From Haloarcula pelagica (lineage in GTDB: Archaea; Halobacteriota; Halobacteria; Halobacteriales; Haloarculaceae): 64,000 nucleotides of DNA. The notes beneath the pieces are model-generated. The model searched no databases, was not told the DNA's origin, and saw nothing but the letters and a program-made list of their open reading frames with translations. Position numbers and translations under genes: made by a program. Shown here piece by piece: positions 34,823 through 43,204 of this stretch; position 1 is the stretch's first letter; every line of letters begins with the position of its first letter. The DNA lies in NCBI RefSeq assembly GCF_030127105.1, contig NZ_CP126162.1, forward strand, positions 124,001 to 188,000, read 5' to 3'.

Positions 34823-35025
34823 GGGCCGGGTACTCGTGTCTCTACGTGGTCCGGCGTCGGGTCCCGACGCCGAGTCACGCGAGAGCGACAGAACCCGAAC
34901 ATGAGAGCCAAGAGAAGCGACTGGCGTCGAGCCCGCCGTCCCAGGAGTGCAGTCGTTTGTGGCCGCTCCGCGCCACATCCGTGCCGGCCGACCGTCTTCG
35001 CCGGCCGGGGTCCGCAGGTGGTTCG

Positions 35026-36987
35026 ATGAGCGACGGAACCGAACGGCCGTCGGTCGCGATCGCTTGTCAGGGGGGCGGCAGCCACACCGCGTTCACCGCG
35101 GGCGTGCTCGACCGCCTGCTCTCGGAGGAGCGCCTGGAGTACGACATCGTCGGGCTCAGCGGTACGTCCGGCGGCGCAATCTGTGCCTTCGCCGCCTGGT
35201 TCGGTCTGGCGAGCGAGGACCGCGAGACGGCACGACGGCTACTGGCAACGATCTGGGACGATCTCGAAGCCGAGGGACTGTTCGACGCGTTGGTGAACGC
35301 CATCGGCGTCGCGACGGTCCGTGCACACGGCCTCGGTCTGCCCTTGCCGAACGTGAGTCCGTACGCCACCCCCGGGTCGGACTGGGGACGGAAGGTCCTC
35401 CGCGAGACGCTGGAAGACGCGATCGATCCGGCCGAGCTCGCCGCAGTGAGAGAGCGGTCGGAACCAGTTCCGCCCCGACTCGAAATCGGGGCCGTGGATG
35501 TCCAGCGCGGATCGTTCAAGAGTTTCACCGAGCGTGAGGTGAGCCACGACGCCGTCCTGGCCTCGGCCGCGGTGCCGAACCTCTTCCAGGCCGCGCCGGT
35601 GAGCCAGCCCGACGGGACGACCCGCTGGTACTGGGACGGCTTGTTCTCACAGAACCCGCCGCTGGGGAACCTCTTTCGTGACTCGCCGAGCCGGCTCGAC
35701 CGTGCCGACGAGCTGTGGATCGTCCAGATCAACCCCCAGCGTGAGGAGTCGATCCCGACCGACCTCGACGGGATCGCCGACCGGCGAAACGAACTCGGCG
35801 GGAACCTCTCGGTGAACCAAGAACTCCGATTCCTCCGATTGCTCAACGAGTGGCACGCCAGGGGTGCACTCCAGGAGGTCTACCGGCCGGTCGAAGTGAA
35901 GACGATCAACCTGGAGGAGTCCGTCGCCTCGCCGGACCGACCGTTCGACTACGCGACCAAGCTCGACCGGGCGCCACGGTTCCTCGAACGGCTCCGGGAG
36001 CACGGCCGCGAGCAGGCCGCCCGGTTTCTCGCGACCGAACGGGACCGGCGGCGGGTTCGCGCGTCCGTAGAGACGGGATGGGCGAGGAAGCGTGAGTTCG
36101 ACCTCGAAGCGTGGACTGTCCCGGAGTTCGAGGCGCACTTGCCCGCCAGCCTGGCGCGACTCGACAGCTCTCTCCGGGGGGAGTCGGAACAGAGACCGGG
36201 CGGGCTGGACATCGAAGCGATCGTCGAGTTCGGCACCCGGTTTCGGGAAGCGATCCCCGACCTCCAGTTCCACGTCGACGAACTCGTCGCCGAACCGGAC
36301 GGGGTCGCCACGCGCTGGACCGCAAGCGGGACCCACACCGAGCCGCTGCTCGACATCGAGCCGACAGGGAGGACCGTCACCCTGTCCGGCATGCGGATGG
36401 ATACGCTCCGGAACGGACGACTCGCCGAAACGTGGCTCCTCACCGAGCAGTGGAGTCTGCTTCGCCAACTCCGGGACACAGAGGCGGCTACGCCGGTGCC
36501 CACGATGGGGCGCATCACCGCGACACCGGTGGTCACGCAACTCTCCGCACCGGCCGAGAACGAGGAACTGGCCCGGGCCGTGGCCGGTTCGGTCTGGACC
36601 GAGGGCGACCGAGCGGTGCTCGACCGGGTCCTCGACCCGGACGCCGTCCTCTATCTCGACGCGACGGCGGACCTGGTCGGCCACGATGCGTTCTGGGCGT
36701 TCGTCTCCCGGTACCGGGACGCGTTCCCAGATCTACGAGTGACCATCGAGGATATCGTCTCCGAAGGGGACAAGATCGCCGTCCGACAGCGGTTGCGCGG
36801 GACTCACGAGGGCCCCATTTTCGGGGTCGGCGCGACCGGGTCGCAGGTCGACGTGGGTCGGATGGTGCTCCACCACATCGACGACGGCCGGATCGTCGAG
36901 ACGGGGATCGTCGAGGACACGCTGGGCCTCCTCCGGCAACTCGGTGTCCGGGACGAGGTCGTCGAACCGTCGGACACCCCTCAATGA
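35026..36987 (+). CDS. Patatin-like phospholipase fused to two SnoaL-like domains
   Basis: A 653-residue protein. The patatin domain (~1-330) has the oxyanion loop CQGGGSHTAF (residues 14-23), the nucleophile elbow GTSGG with Ser48, and the dyad Asp in WDG (Asp204). Two C-terminal alpha+beta-barrel domains of the SnoaL/polyketide-cyclase-like type follow, at ~385-480 and ~520-640. Each contains F..AFPDL or FREAIPDL, a later GTH and a MR/VGRM...L.DGR pattern. The lipase part should hydrolyse acyl lipids; SnoaL-like domains often bind small hydrophobic ligands. The start is the first ATG giving the domain's N-terminus; the longer frame is rejected. The fusion is unusual. Confidence 0.82.
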   Translation: MSDGTERPSVAIACQGGGSHTAFTAGVLDRLLSEERLEYDIVGLSGTSGGAICAFAAWFGLASEDRETARRLLATIWDDLEAEGLFDALVNAIGVATVRAHGLGLPLPNVSPYATPGSDWGRKVLRETLEDAIDPAELAAVRERSEPVPPRLEIGAVDVQRGSFKSFTEREVSHDAVLASAAVPNLFQAAPVSQPDGTTRWYWDGLFSQNPPLGNLFRDSPSRLDRADELWIVQINPQREESIPTDLDGIADRRNELGGNLSVNQELRFLRLLNEWHARGALQEVYRPVEVKTINLEESVASPDRPFDYATKLDRAPRFLERLREHGREQAARFLATERDRRRVRASVETGWARKREFDLEAWTVPEFEAHLPASLARLDSSLRGESEQRPGGLDIEAIVEFGTRFREAIPDLQFHVDELVAEPDGVATRWTASGTHTEPLLDIEPTGRTVTLSGMRMDTLRNGRLAETWLLTEQWSLLRQLRDTEAATPVPTMGRITATPVVTQLSAPAENEELARAVAGSVWTEGDRAVLDRVLDPDAVLYLDATADLVGHDAFWAFVSRYRDAFPDLRVTIEDIVSEGDKIAVRQRLRGTHEGPIFGVGATGSQVDVGRMVLHHIDDGRIVETGIVEDTLGLLRQLGVRDEVVEPSDTPQ

Positions 36988-37131
36988 GCAGTGCGGTCCC
37001 GAGCGCGGGCGGGAACGCCACAGAGATCGCCTGTGGCGGCCAGTCCGGTTCGTCCAGATGGACCGCGACCGCAACGGCAGTCGTGACCGGGAGCCAGTCG
37101 ACAGCCCAGCCGAGAGCGGCCGTCCACGGCG

Positions 37132-37806
37132 TCACGCACCCCGCCACGGCTCGTCGTCGCCACCGTCGACATCGACCAGCGGTTCCCAATCGGCCGTCGT
37201 CGGCCGCTCGCCGAACGGCAGCCAGCCCCGGACCATCGACGGGATGTTGATGCGCCCCTTCGAGAGCCACGTCTTCGTCGTCCGTCGGAGCCGGGTGACG
37301 CGGGCGAGGTCCGCCTGGGTGACGGGCTCGCAGGGGTGGAGAAAGGCGAGCACCCACGCGAGGTGGGTCTGGAAGATCGGGTCCTCGGGGTCGTCGGGGG
37401 CGTAGTACCAGGCGAGTTCGAGGTTCTTCCCGAGACCGTCCCACGTGAGGTTCGCCGACCCGGAGACGAGTGCGGGCTGGTCGCCGGCTCGGAGGTAGAG
37501 CTTCGGGTGGATGAACCCGTCCCGGTAGGTGAGGAGGTGGATGCGGTCGTCGATGTCGAGCTCCCAGAGTGCGGTGGCGACGAGCCGGGAGAACTGGTCG
37601 GCGCCGGTCGCGACGACGACGTACAGCTCGTTGTCGGGCGACCGAGCGAGGAACTCGACGAGTGCCGGGCGGATCGTGAGGAACCCGGACCAGGTGAAAT
37701 AACCGGTGGTGAGGTAGATGGTACCGTCCGCTTCGAACAACCGCAGGACGGCCTCGGCGACGAGCCGACCCGTGATGCGGTTGTCGAACAGCCCTTGTTC
37801 GACCAT
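37132..37806 (-). CDS. Phospholipase D-like (PLDc_2) domain protein, single HKD motif
   Basis: A 224-residue protein. His100-x-Lys102 lies in HPKLYLRAGD, followed by SGSANLTWDG, the HxK...SGSAN half-site of the PLD superfamily. Only one half-site is present, so the active form would be a dimer, as in Nuc-type nucleases. The N-terminal part (LFEADGTIYLTTGYFTWSGF) is common in PLD domains that accompany helicases or restriction systems. None of these partners is adjacent. It converges with the patatin gene. Nuclease or phosphodiesterase activity is likely; the substrate is unknown. Confidence 0.8.
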   Translation of the reverse strand: MVEQGLFDNRITGRLVAEAVLRLFEADGTIYLTTGYFTWSGFLTIRPALVEFLARSPDNELYVVVATGADQFSRLVATALWELDIDDRIHLLTYRDGFIHPKLYLRAGDQPALVSGSANLTWDGLGKNLELAWYYAPDDPEDPIFQTHLAWVLAFLHPCEPVTQADLARVTRLRRTTKTWLSKGRINIPSMVRGWLPFGERPTTADWEPLVDVDGGDDEPWRGA

Positions 37807-37875
37807 CGTGCCAGAGCTACGCCGGCACGGGGCAAAAAGTATGGAGTGCGTTCACCGCCGGACGGAGGTACGTCG

Positions 37876-38652
37876 TCAGCCGAGGCGTTCGTCCGCGCCC
37901 GAATCACGGTATCGGTAGAGTTCGAGGACACCGTCTTCGACCAGGAGGTACGTGTTGTGGACCGGTGCAGTCGACTTCCAGGACCCGGGATTCGCGGCGA
38001 CGTTGTCGTGGTGGACGTACGGACTGTGGGTGTGCCCGTAGACGAGCTTGTGTTCCGCGATCGAGTCGAGAAACGCGTGTGCCCGGCGCTGCCGGCGTGA
38101 GTAGCGGCCCGCGTCGACGCCGGCGAAGGTGCCGACGAGCGGGAGCGCTCGGAGCCCCCGGTGCCCGCGCTTGACCGCTTCTCTGAGTGTCGCGACGAGG
38201 GGGTCTTTGCGCCCGCTCGTCGGATCGATGTCGCCGCGGTCGCCGGGGCCGGACAGGCGCTCGGAGAGCGCGTCGAACTGGAGGCGGTCGAACGCGTTCC
38301 CGTGGACGAACCGGATGGTCGTCTCGGCCTGTTCGAGGACGTAGTCGTCGAGAAACGCGACATCGTACCGCGAGTCGTCGAGGCCGCCGAGGTACGTGTC
38401 GTGGTTCCCGAGCAGGAGACGCACGGGGATGGACTCGGCGATGGTCTGGAGTCGATCGATAGTGTCGGCCGACTCCCAGGCGACGCCGAACGGGTCGCGC
38501 CGGATCATGTCCCAGACATCACCCAGGAGCACCAGCTCCGTCACGGCCTCGTGTTCGGACAGGAGGCTGTCGAGGAATCCGTTGAACGCCTCGGCGTCCG
38601 CGTTCTCGGCCCCCAGGTGGACATCCCCCGCGACGGCGATCGGTCCCGTCAC
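37876..38652 (-). CDS. Metallophosphoesterase (calcineurin-like)
   Basis: A 258-residue enzyme with all the family metal motifs: Asp10-x-His12 (GDVHLG), GDVWD (Asp45, Asp48), GNHD (82-85), a His in FVHGNAFDR and the final GHTHSPYVHH. The spacing resembles UDP-2,3-diacylglucosamine hydrolase-like phosphoesterases, but archaea lack lipid A, so the substrate must be different. A TATA-like AATATTAAC at about 38802-38810 lies ~150 bases upstream, implying a leader or an additional unseen start. Confidence 0.9.
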   Translation of the reverse strand: MTGPIAVAGDVHLGAENADAEAFNGFLDSLLSEHEAVTELVLLGDVWDMIRRDPFGVAWESADTIDRLQTIAESIPVRLLLGNHDTYLGGLDDSRYDVAFLDDYVLEQAETTIRFVHGNAFDRLQFDALSERLSGPGDRGDIDPTSGRKDPLVATLREAVKRGHRGLRALPLVGTFAGVDAGRYSRRQRRAHAFLDSIAEHKLVYGHTHSPYVHHDNVAANPGSWKSTAPVHNTYLLVEDGVLELYRYRDSGADERLG

Positions 38653-38893
38653 TGATCTCGCGACCGGCTCCCTGTGACTGTCGATCGGTCGGTTTCGACG
38701 GCGCTCGTGTCGGGTTCGTGACCCGCTGTCGGCGGCTCGTGTCGGCAGTTCGTGCCGACGCTCTCTCGCATCGTAACGGGATGTAGGGGGTGAGCGTGTT
38801 AATATTCTTCCCCCGCTGGCGCCGGAGACAGGCCAGGCTCACGAGGCGCCTCTCACCGGAACGGTGGGAGCGGTCCGAGACGTGCCGTATCGG

Positions 38894-39556
38894 TCAGTCA
38901 GCACGCCGTGACATGAGCCGGTCGGTCAGTTGGTCGATCAGTCCCGACAGATAGGCCGTCCCGCCCGCCGCGACGAGGACGGCCCCCAGCGTGTTGAACA
39001 CGAGATCGAGCAGCGTGTCCTGGAGGCCGAACTGAGTGAGGACGGGGTCGATGCCGAGCACGATCGAGCCTACCCCGATGCAGTATTCGACGAGTTCCCA
39101 CACGACGCCGGCAGCCATCACGAACAACAACAGGTAGACGAACAGGAACCGCGACGGAAACGTGTTGTACTCGGACTGGGCCTCCATGACGCGGGCTGCC
39201 GTGTACCCCACCGCCGCGACGACGGTCGACGAGAGGGTGTGTGTGAGGTGATCCCACCACCACACGCGGGTGTAGGCGGTCCCACCGAAAAGCCCGAACG
39301 GCACTAGCCCGAGCGCGTGCAGAAACACGGCGGCCGTGACCCACAGCGTGAGGCCGACATCGAGCGTGATCCGGAAGTTCCGTTCGAGGATCGCTGGCAA
39401 CTGCGTTATCAGGAGCGCGAACACGGCGTTGAGCGCGACCCGGACGTTGCGGTCCCAGAGCCCGGCGAGTGCGATCCCGACGAGACACGCCTGCATCAGA
39501 CGAACCAGTCCGGCCTCCTGTCGCTTCGAGAGACCGAGTCGAGTCCGGACGCTCAC
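38894..39556 (-). CDS. Membrane protein, DUF2238/YjdF-like
   Basis: A 220-residue protein with six or so helices, from GTG 39556 (MSVRTRLGLSKRQEAG). WWWDHLTHTLSSTVVAAVGY, VWELVEYCIGVGSIVL and LQDTLLDLVFNTLGAVLVA correspond to the DH..H, WE..E and D...D signature positions of DUF2238/VanZ-like membrane proteins. Their charged residues inside helices suggest transport or lipid-linked chemistry. The GTG overlaps the TGA of the upstream gene by four bases (GTGA), so the two are translationally coupled. The ~175 codons open further upstream are antisense-like Arg-rich sequence and are not used. Confidence 0.75.
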   Translation of the reverse strand: MSVRTRLGLSKRQEAGLVRLMQACLVGIALAGLWDRNVRVALNAVFALLITQLPAILERNFRITLDVGLTLWVTAAVFLHALGLVPFGLFGGTAYTRVWWWDHLTHTLSSTVVAAVGYTAARVMEAQSEYNTFPSRFLFVYLLLFVMAAGVVWELVEYCIGVGSIVLGIDPVLTQFGLQDTLLDLVFNTLGAVLVAAGGTAYLSGLIDQLTDRLMSRRAD

Positions 39557-40140
39557 GGCGAGACGCCTCCCTCGTCGACGACCGGGAGAGTCCGGCGGGC
39601 GAACCACTCGAACCCGAGGCCGATGACCAGCCCAGCGGCGGTTTTCACTGACAGCGAGAGCATCAATTCGTCGCCGGTCTCGACGAATGGGGTTCCAAAG
39701 AGGAGGTGTGCGCCCCACGCAAACACCGCCCAGAAGCCCGCGAACCCCACCGTGGCGACGACGACGAAGAACGCCGAGAAGCCGGTCGACATCCGAACTG
39801 GCGTCACCAGATGGAGGTCGACGACGACCGCCAGTGCGAACGTCGCCAGCGTGACGGCGGCCGCGACATCCGCGAGGGGGGCAGCGCCGACCGCGACGAC
39901 GTGGGCCGGCAGCGTCACGACGAACACCAGCGGCCAGACGAACGTGCGTCGCCAGGTCCCGGGCGGGCGCGAGGGCACCGCCGCAACGAGGACGAGCAGG
40001 CCGATTCCGGCCGCACGGAGCGGGGTGCCGCCCAGGAGTGCGACCAGTCCTGCCGCTGTCGCGAGGCCGAGAAGCGTCCACGTGGCAAACGCGTTGGCCC
40101 GGCGGTCGCGAACGAGCCAGCGCGTCCTGAGTTTCGGCAT
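39553..40140 (-). CDS. Membrane protein of the DUF2238-like pair
   Basis: A 195-residue protein from ATG 40140 (MPKLRTRWLVRD), with another ATG at 40170. It has six hydrophobic helices with HLVTPVRMSTGFSAFFVVV and FAWGAHLLFGTPFVETGDEL. It has a topology like the following gene and ends in a four-base GTGA overlap with it, so the two products probably act together. No enzyme motif is recognised. It is preceded on the same strand by the LOR gene with a 50-base gap. Confidence 0.7.
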   Translation of the reverse strand: MPKLRTRWLVRDRRANAFATWTLLGLATAAGLVALLGGTPLRAAGIGLLVLVAAVPSRPPGTWRRTFVWPLVFVVTLPAHVVAVGAAPLADVAAAVTLATFALAVVVDLHLVTPVRMSTGFSAFFVVVATVGFAGFWAVFAWGAHLLFGTPFVETGDELMLSLSVKTAAGLVIGLGFEWFARRTLPVVDEGGVSP

Positions 40141-40190
40141 ACGTCTCTCACCCGCGGTCGGTCCGGACATCCGGCCGCCCGGCCCTGCCG

Positions 40191-40715
40191 TCAGATCGTG
40201 TCGATAGCGGCCGCGACCGCGAGGAGAAAGGCGTCGTCCTCGCCCGGCATCACCTCGACGCCGTAAGTGTCCCGGATCCGGAACCACCGTTTCGAGACGG
40301 TGGCGACCGGCGTCCCTCGGCGGCTGATCGAGTACTCGTGATCGACGATGTTGCCCCGGACCTGTAACGGCGGTTCCCCGACAACGTCGATATCGAAGCG
40401 GTCTCGGAGCGGTGTCACGAGCGCCTTCTGGATCGTCGCGACCCGTTTCCCGTCCCGCTCGATCACCATCGTGTCCTTGAGCCGGAGGACACGCTGCTGG
40501 ACTCGGTACCTGGTCTGTCCCGCCTGGTCGGTGATCTGGATGGTGTTGCGCAGCCTGAGCGCTTTGCCGTCGACCCGGAACGCCGGTTCGCCCGCCGCCG
40601 TCTCGATGACGAAGTCCTTCCCGAACGTGACGAGTCGCTCCCGCATCTTGTACCGTGTTGCTCCGCCGGCCGCTCTGCGCCGTTCCGCCCGCCGCTGCCG
40701 TCGTCGCGGACTCAC
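40191..40715 (-). CDS. LURP-one-related (LOR/YxjI) family protein
   Basis: A 174-residue protein of the LOR fold, a twelve-stranded tubby-like barrel. Family landmarks are RERLVTFGKDFVIET (residues ~25-39), PAFRVDGKALRLRNTI, DTMVIERDGKRVATIQK and ISRRGTPVATVSKRWFRIRD. Tubby-like folds bind phosphoinositides in eukaryotes; the prokaryotic role is unknown. The start is a GTG at 40715; an internal ATG at 40646 would remove a basic extension. TAACAAAG lies 42 bases upstream of the GTG. Confidence 0.87.
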   Translation of the reverse strand: MSPRRRQRRAERRRAAGGATRYKMRERLVTFGKDFVIETAAGEPAFRVDGKALRLRNTIQITDQAGQTRYRVQQRVLRLKDTMVIERDGKRVATIQKALVTPLRDRFDIDVVGEPPLQVRGNIVDHEYSISRRGTPVATVSKRWFRIRDTYGVEVMPGEDDAFLLAVAAAIDTI

Positions 40716-40756
40716 TGTGGGATCCCTGCCATGCGTCGTCTAGCGAGAGCGACGCT

Positions 40757-40764
40757 CTTTGTTA
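40757..40764 (-). promoter_or_regulatory. TAACAAAG octamer upstream of the LOR gene
   Basis: An exact octamer pointing at the GTG at 40715, 42 bases away. It is consistent with a promoter element and a leader of about 15-20 bases. Confidence 0.5.
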
Positions 40765-40874
40765 CACGCGGCGTGTCACGCGGTCACACTGCCTTACCGG
40801 TCGCAAGCCTCAGACGGTTCGACGCGGAGGACGCACCGCTGAGCCGACGGTAGTGGCCCGGACACGTGGAAGCG

Positions 40875-41051
40875 TCAGGCGGGGAGCGAGATCACGACCT
40901 GGTGGTCGTCGCCCTCCGTCGTCGAATGGCCACAGAAGGGACAGTACTCGTAGGCGTGGACACCTGGCTTGACGTTGTACCCGTCGGTGGTCTCACAGTC
41001 GATTCTGGTCGTGGCACCCGTGCCATCGGCCGCTGTGTTGATCATTACCAT
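40875..41051 (-). CDS. CPxCG-type zinc micro-protein (58 residues)
   Basis: A 58-residue protein from ATG 41051 (MVMINTAADG). Cys19, Cys37 and Cys40 in YCPFCGH with His42 and His50 form a likely zinc site. CPxCG micro-proteins are abundant in haloarchaea and are mostly uncharacterised regulators. A perfect TTTATA box on the minus strand, centred ~22 bases before this ATG, decides the start against the longer open frame to 41213. Confidence 0.72.
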   Translation of the reverse strand: MVMINTAADGTGATTRIDCETTDGYNVKPGVHAYEYCPFCGHSTTEGDDHQVVISLPA

Positions 41052-41066
41052 GGGAAGGACGTTGAC

Positions 41067-41078
41067 GGGTATAAACCT
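41067..41078 (-). promoter_or_regulatory. TATA box for the zinc micro-protein
   Basis: GGTTTATACCC on the minus strand, with the TATA centred near 41073, places the transcript start at about the ATG at 41051. This is a leaderless promoter. Confidence 0.65.
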
Positions 41079-41330
41079 ATCCTTTCTCGCGGTATCGACC
41101 GCCATTCCGTACGGACGGCGTGACTCGATCACGGCCGGTTCGATACGGACCGCGCGCCGCGATCGAGCGCCGGTCACGGGTAAGCCGAGCCTGGCCGCGG
41201 TACGGTTGGCCAACCGACTGCAATCGGGCGATCAGTCGTCACTACGGGGTGAGAGAACCGAACGTATGTGGCGACGGGATCTCGAATACCGTTATTCGGC
41301 CGGCGAATCTACGTCCGAGGTGACAAAACG

Positions 41331-41939
41331 ATGAGCACAGATCCACCGTCGACGACAGCGACCCGTCCGGCCGAACGACAGCGCGATTCACGATACCTCG
41401 TCGGTGCCGGACTCGTAATCGCAGTCCTTGGCATCGTCGCGATACTGGCCCCGCTCGTCACCGGACTCGGGCTCTCGCTCGCCTTCGGGACGCTGCTCGT
41501 CGTGGGCGGACTCGCCCACGTCGCACACGCGTTCAGGGCGCGTGGCTGGGTGGGGTCGTTCTGGCAGGTACTGCTGGCGATCGTCTACACGCTAGCGGGG
41601 GTTGCGCTGCTGGCGAACCCCGTTTTCGGACTGACGACGCTGACCGCACTCCTCATCGTGTACCTCGCCGTTTCGGGCCTCTTCGAACTGGTGATCGGGG
41701 TGAAGATGCGCCCGGACTCCCAGTGGGGCGGGTTCATCGTCAGCGGCGTCGTCACGATGGCCCTGGCGGGGCTGCTCTGGGCCGGGTTCCCCAGCAACGC
41801 CGATTGGGCGGTTGGTCTCCTGTTCGGGATCAGCCTCCTGACGACCGGGCTCGCGCTCGTCTCCGCCGGGTACTTCGGTCGAGACGCTTCAGCGGCGGAG
41901 AGCGGAGAGACAGCCGAACGCAGCCCACGGAGCGGCTAA
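41331..41939 (+). CDS. HdeD family (DUF308) membrane protein
   Basis: A 202-residue protein with three repeated helical hairpins typical of HdeD/DUF308: YLVGAGLVIAVLGIVAILAP; WQVLLAIVYTLAGVALLANP; GGFIVSGVVTMALAGLLW. HdeD is an acid-resistance membrane protein in enterobacteria; in archaea only a stress-related role is inferred. ATG 41331 is chosen over 41268 because the added residues are basic and not conserved. The upstream sequence contains an ATTCG/CGAAT inverted pair (41294-41308). Confidence 0.87.
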   Translation: MSTDPPSTTATRPAERQRDSRYLVGAGLVIAVLGIVAILAPLVTGLGLSLAFGTLLVVGGLAHVAHAFRARGWVGSFWQVLLAIVYTLAGVALLANPVFGLTTLTALLIVYLAVSGLFELVIGVKMRPDSQWGGFIVSGVVTMALAGLLWAGFPSNADWAVGLLFGISLLTTGLALVSAGYFGRDASAAESGETAERSPRSG

Positions 41940-42030
41940 GCGATGGCCGTCCGCGGACCGACGACGACGGACGGTCTCGGACCCGACGGGTACGTCAGTC
42001 TCATCGGTCGAGCGGCAGCGAGAGGCGATG

Positions 42031-42582
42031 TCACGCGACACCCCCGAGGAGGTTGCCGACAGTGTAGGCGACGACAGCGGCGGCCATCCCGACCACGAAC
42101 ATCTCCGCCCCGTTGACGTACCACCGCCGGCTCGTCACGAGACTTCGGCTCGCCCCGACAGCGAAGAACGCGAACGCGGTGAACGCGATCGAGAGTGGAA
42201 ACGTCGGTCGTAGTTCGAAGATGTACGGGATCAGCGGCGCCCAGCCAGCGACGACGAACGCGAGGAACGTGACGAACGCAGTTCGGCGCGGTGACTTGCC
42301 ATCGGTCGGTTCACTCGGCCGGTCCCGGTCGTTCGCGCGGACGGATCGTTGGTAGTCGAGCTCCGACCGACGGCTGAGATAGTTGCTCATCCCCATCGAG
42401 AACCCGTCAGCAAAGAGGTTTGCAGCGCCAAGGACCAGGACGATAGAGGGGTTCAGTGCGGCCCCTGCGACGCCGGAGACGACCGCGAACGTCGTCACGA
42501 TCCCGTCGTTCGCCCCGTAGATCACTTCGGCGAGGTACCGCCCCGAGGATTCGACATCGTCGCCCAGGAGGAGTTCGATCAT
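42031..42582 (-). CDS. VIT1/CCC1 family iron or manganese transporter-like protein
   Basis: A 183-residue protein with five helices. The family start ...EVIYGANDGIVTTFAVVSG gives the conserved YGxxDGxxT metal-path motif in helix 1. ANLFADGFSMGMSNYLSRRSE is the equally conserved helix-2 end, and FFAVGASRSLV closes the core. VIT1/CCC1 proteins move Fe2+ or Mn2+ out of the cytosol, but the insertion between helices 2 and 3 is short here, so the metal-binding domain of plant VIT1 is missing. Confidence 0.87.
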   Translation of the reverse strand: MIELLLGDDVESSGRYLAEVIYGANDGIVTTFAVVSGVAGAALNPSIVLVLGAANLFADGFSMGMSNYLSRRSELDYQRSVRANDRDRPSEPTDGKSPRRTAFVTFLAFVVAGWAPLIPYIFELRPTFPLSIAFTAFAFFAVGASRSLVTSRRWYVNGAEMFVVGMAAAVVAYTVGNLLGGVA

Positions 42583-42608
42583 GCCTACAGGAGTGTTCGT
42601 TCGCCTCG

Positions 42609-42617
42609 ATTATATTT
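42609..42617 (-). promoter_or_regulatory. TATA box of the VIT1-like gene
   Basis: AAATATAAT on the minus strand is centred ~31 bases before the ATG at 42582, indicating a leader of only a few bases. Confidence 0.6.
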
Positions 42618-42775
42618 CTCGCCGACCGTTCGTTGCCCAGCGGGAGACGCATCCCACTCCACTGTAGCGCGGGCCGAACGCACAGCCCCGTCGCGAACAG
42701 GTCCGAGCGGCCACGAGAACTGTAGACTGGAGTTGCGGCGGTAGCGACTTCACGCGCCCGTTCGTACGGACGGTC

Positions 42776-43204
42776 ATGGGAGAACGCGTTCTCGTCCCGT
42801 TCGACGGCTCACCCCTCTCACGGAGCGCGCTCGGGCGAGCCATCACGAGGCACGCGGACGACCGGATCACCGCTCTCTACGTCATCGATCCGATGCACGC
42901 CGTGTACGAAGCGGAGGCAGAGGGGCTGCCCGCGGCACGCGCGTGGTCCGACCGGATGCGAGAACGGGCCGAGGAGATCTGTGCCGACGCGACGGCGGAG
43001 GCCGCCGACCACGGGTGTGAAATCACGACGGCCATCGAGATCGGACGCCCCGCCCGCAGTATTCTGGACTACGCGGACGAACACGACATCGAGCACATAC
43101 TCATGGGAAGTCACGGTCGCGAGGGCGTTTCGCGCCTCGTTCTTGGGAGCGTCGCAGAGCGTGTAGTTCGAGGGGCCCCGATACCGGTGACGATCGTTCG
43201 ATAG
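42776..43204 (+). CDS. Universal stress protein (UspA family)
   Basis: A 142-residue UspA-fold protein. The N-terminal strand is VLVPFDGSPLSRSAL (Asp10 contacts nucleotide in the family). The ATP-binding loop is GSHGREGVSRLVLGSVAERV, matching G-x2-G-x9-G-(S/T). It is therefore of the ATP-binding subclass. It is divergent from the VIT1-like gene and has nothing downstream in the same direction before a convergent carrier gene. Confidence 0.93.
   Translation: MGERVLVPFDGSPLSRSALGRAITRHADDRITALYVIDPMHAVYEAEAEGLPAARAWSDRMRERAEEICADATAEAADHGCEITTAIEIGRPARSILDYADEHDIEHILMGSHGREGVSRLVLGSVAERVVRGAPIPVTIVR

Larger units (their letters stand above)
34380..35025. other. Divergent intergenic region before the patatin-SnoaL gene
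   Basis: No gene was found in ~645 bases. An open frame continuous with the patatin gene reaches back to 34573, but its Arg/Ser/Pro-rich sequence shows no family features. Two outward-facing TAACAAAG octamers (34592-34599 leftward, 34815-34822 rightward) lie ~215 bases apart and ~210 bases from their respective starts. They may mark long-leader promoters. Confidence 0.55.

Noticed and set aside
34573-35025. N-terminal extension of the patatin gene
   Set aside because: The added 151 residues are Arg/Ser/Pro-rich with no signal or domain; the patatin fold begins at the ATG at 35026.
38894-40081. 395-codon reading of the DUF2238-like gene
   Set aside because: The upstream 175 codons overlap the neighbouring membrane gene out of frame; the GTGA overlap at 39553-39556 gives the natural start.
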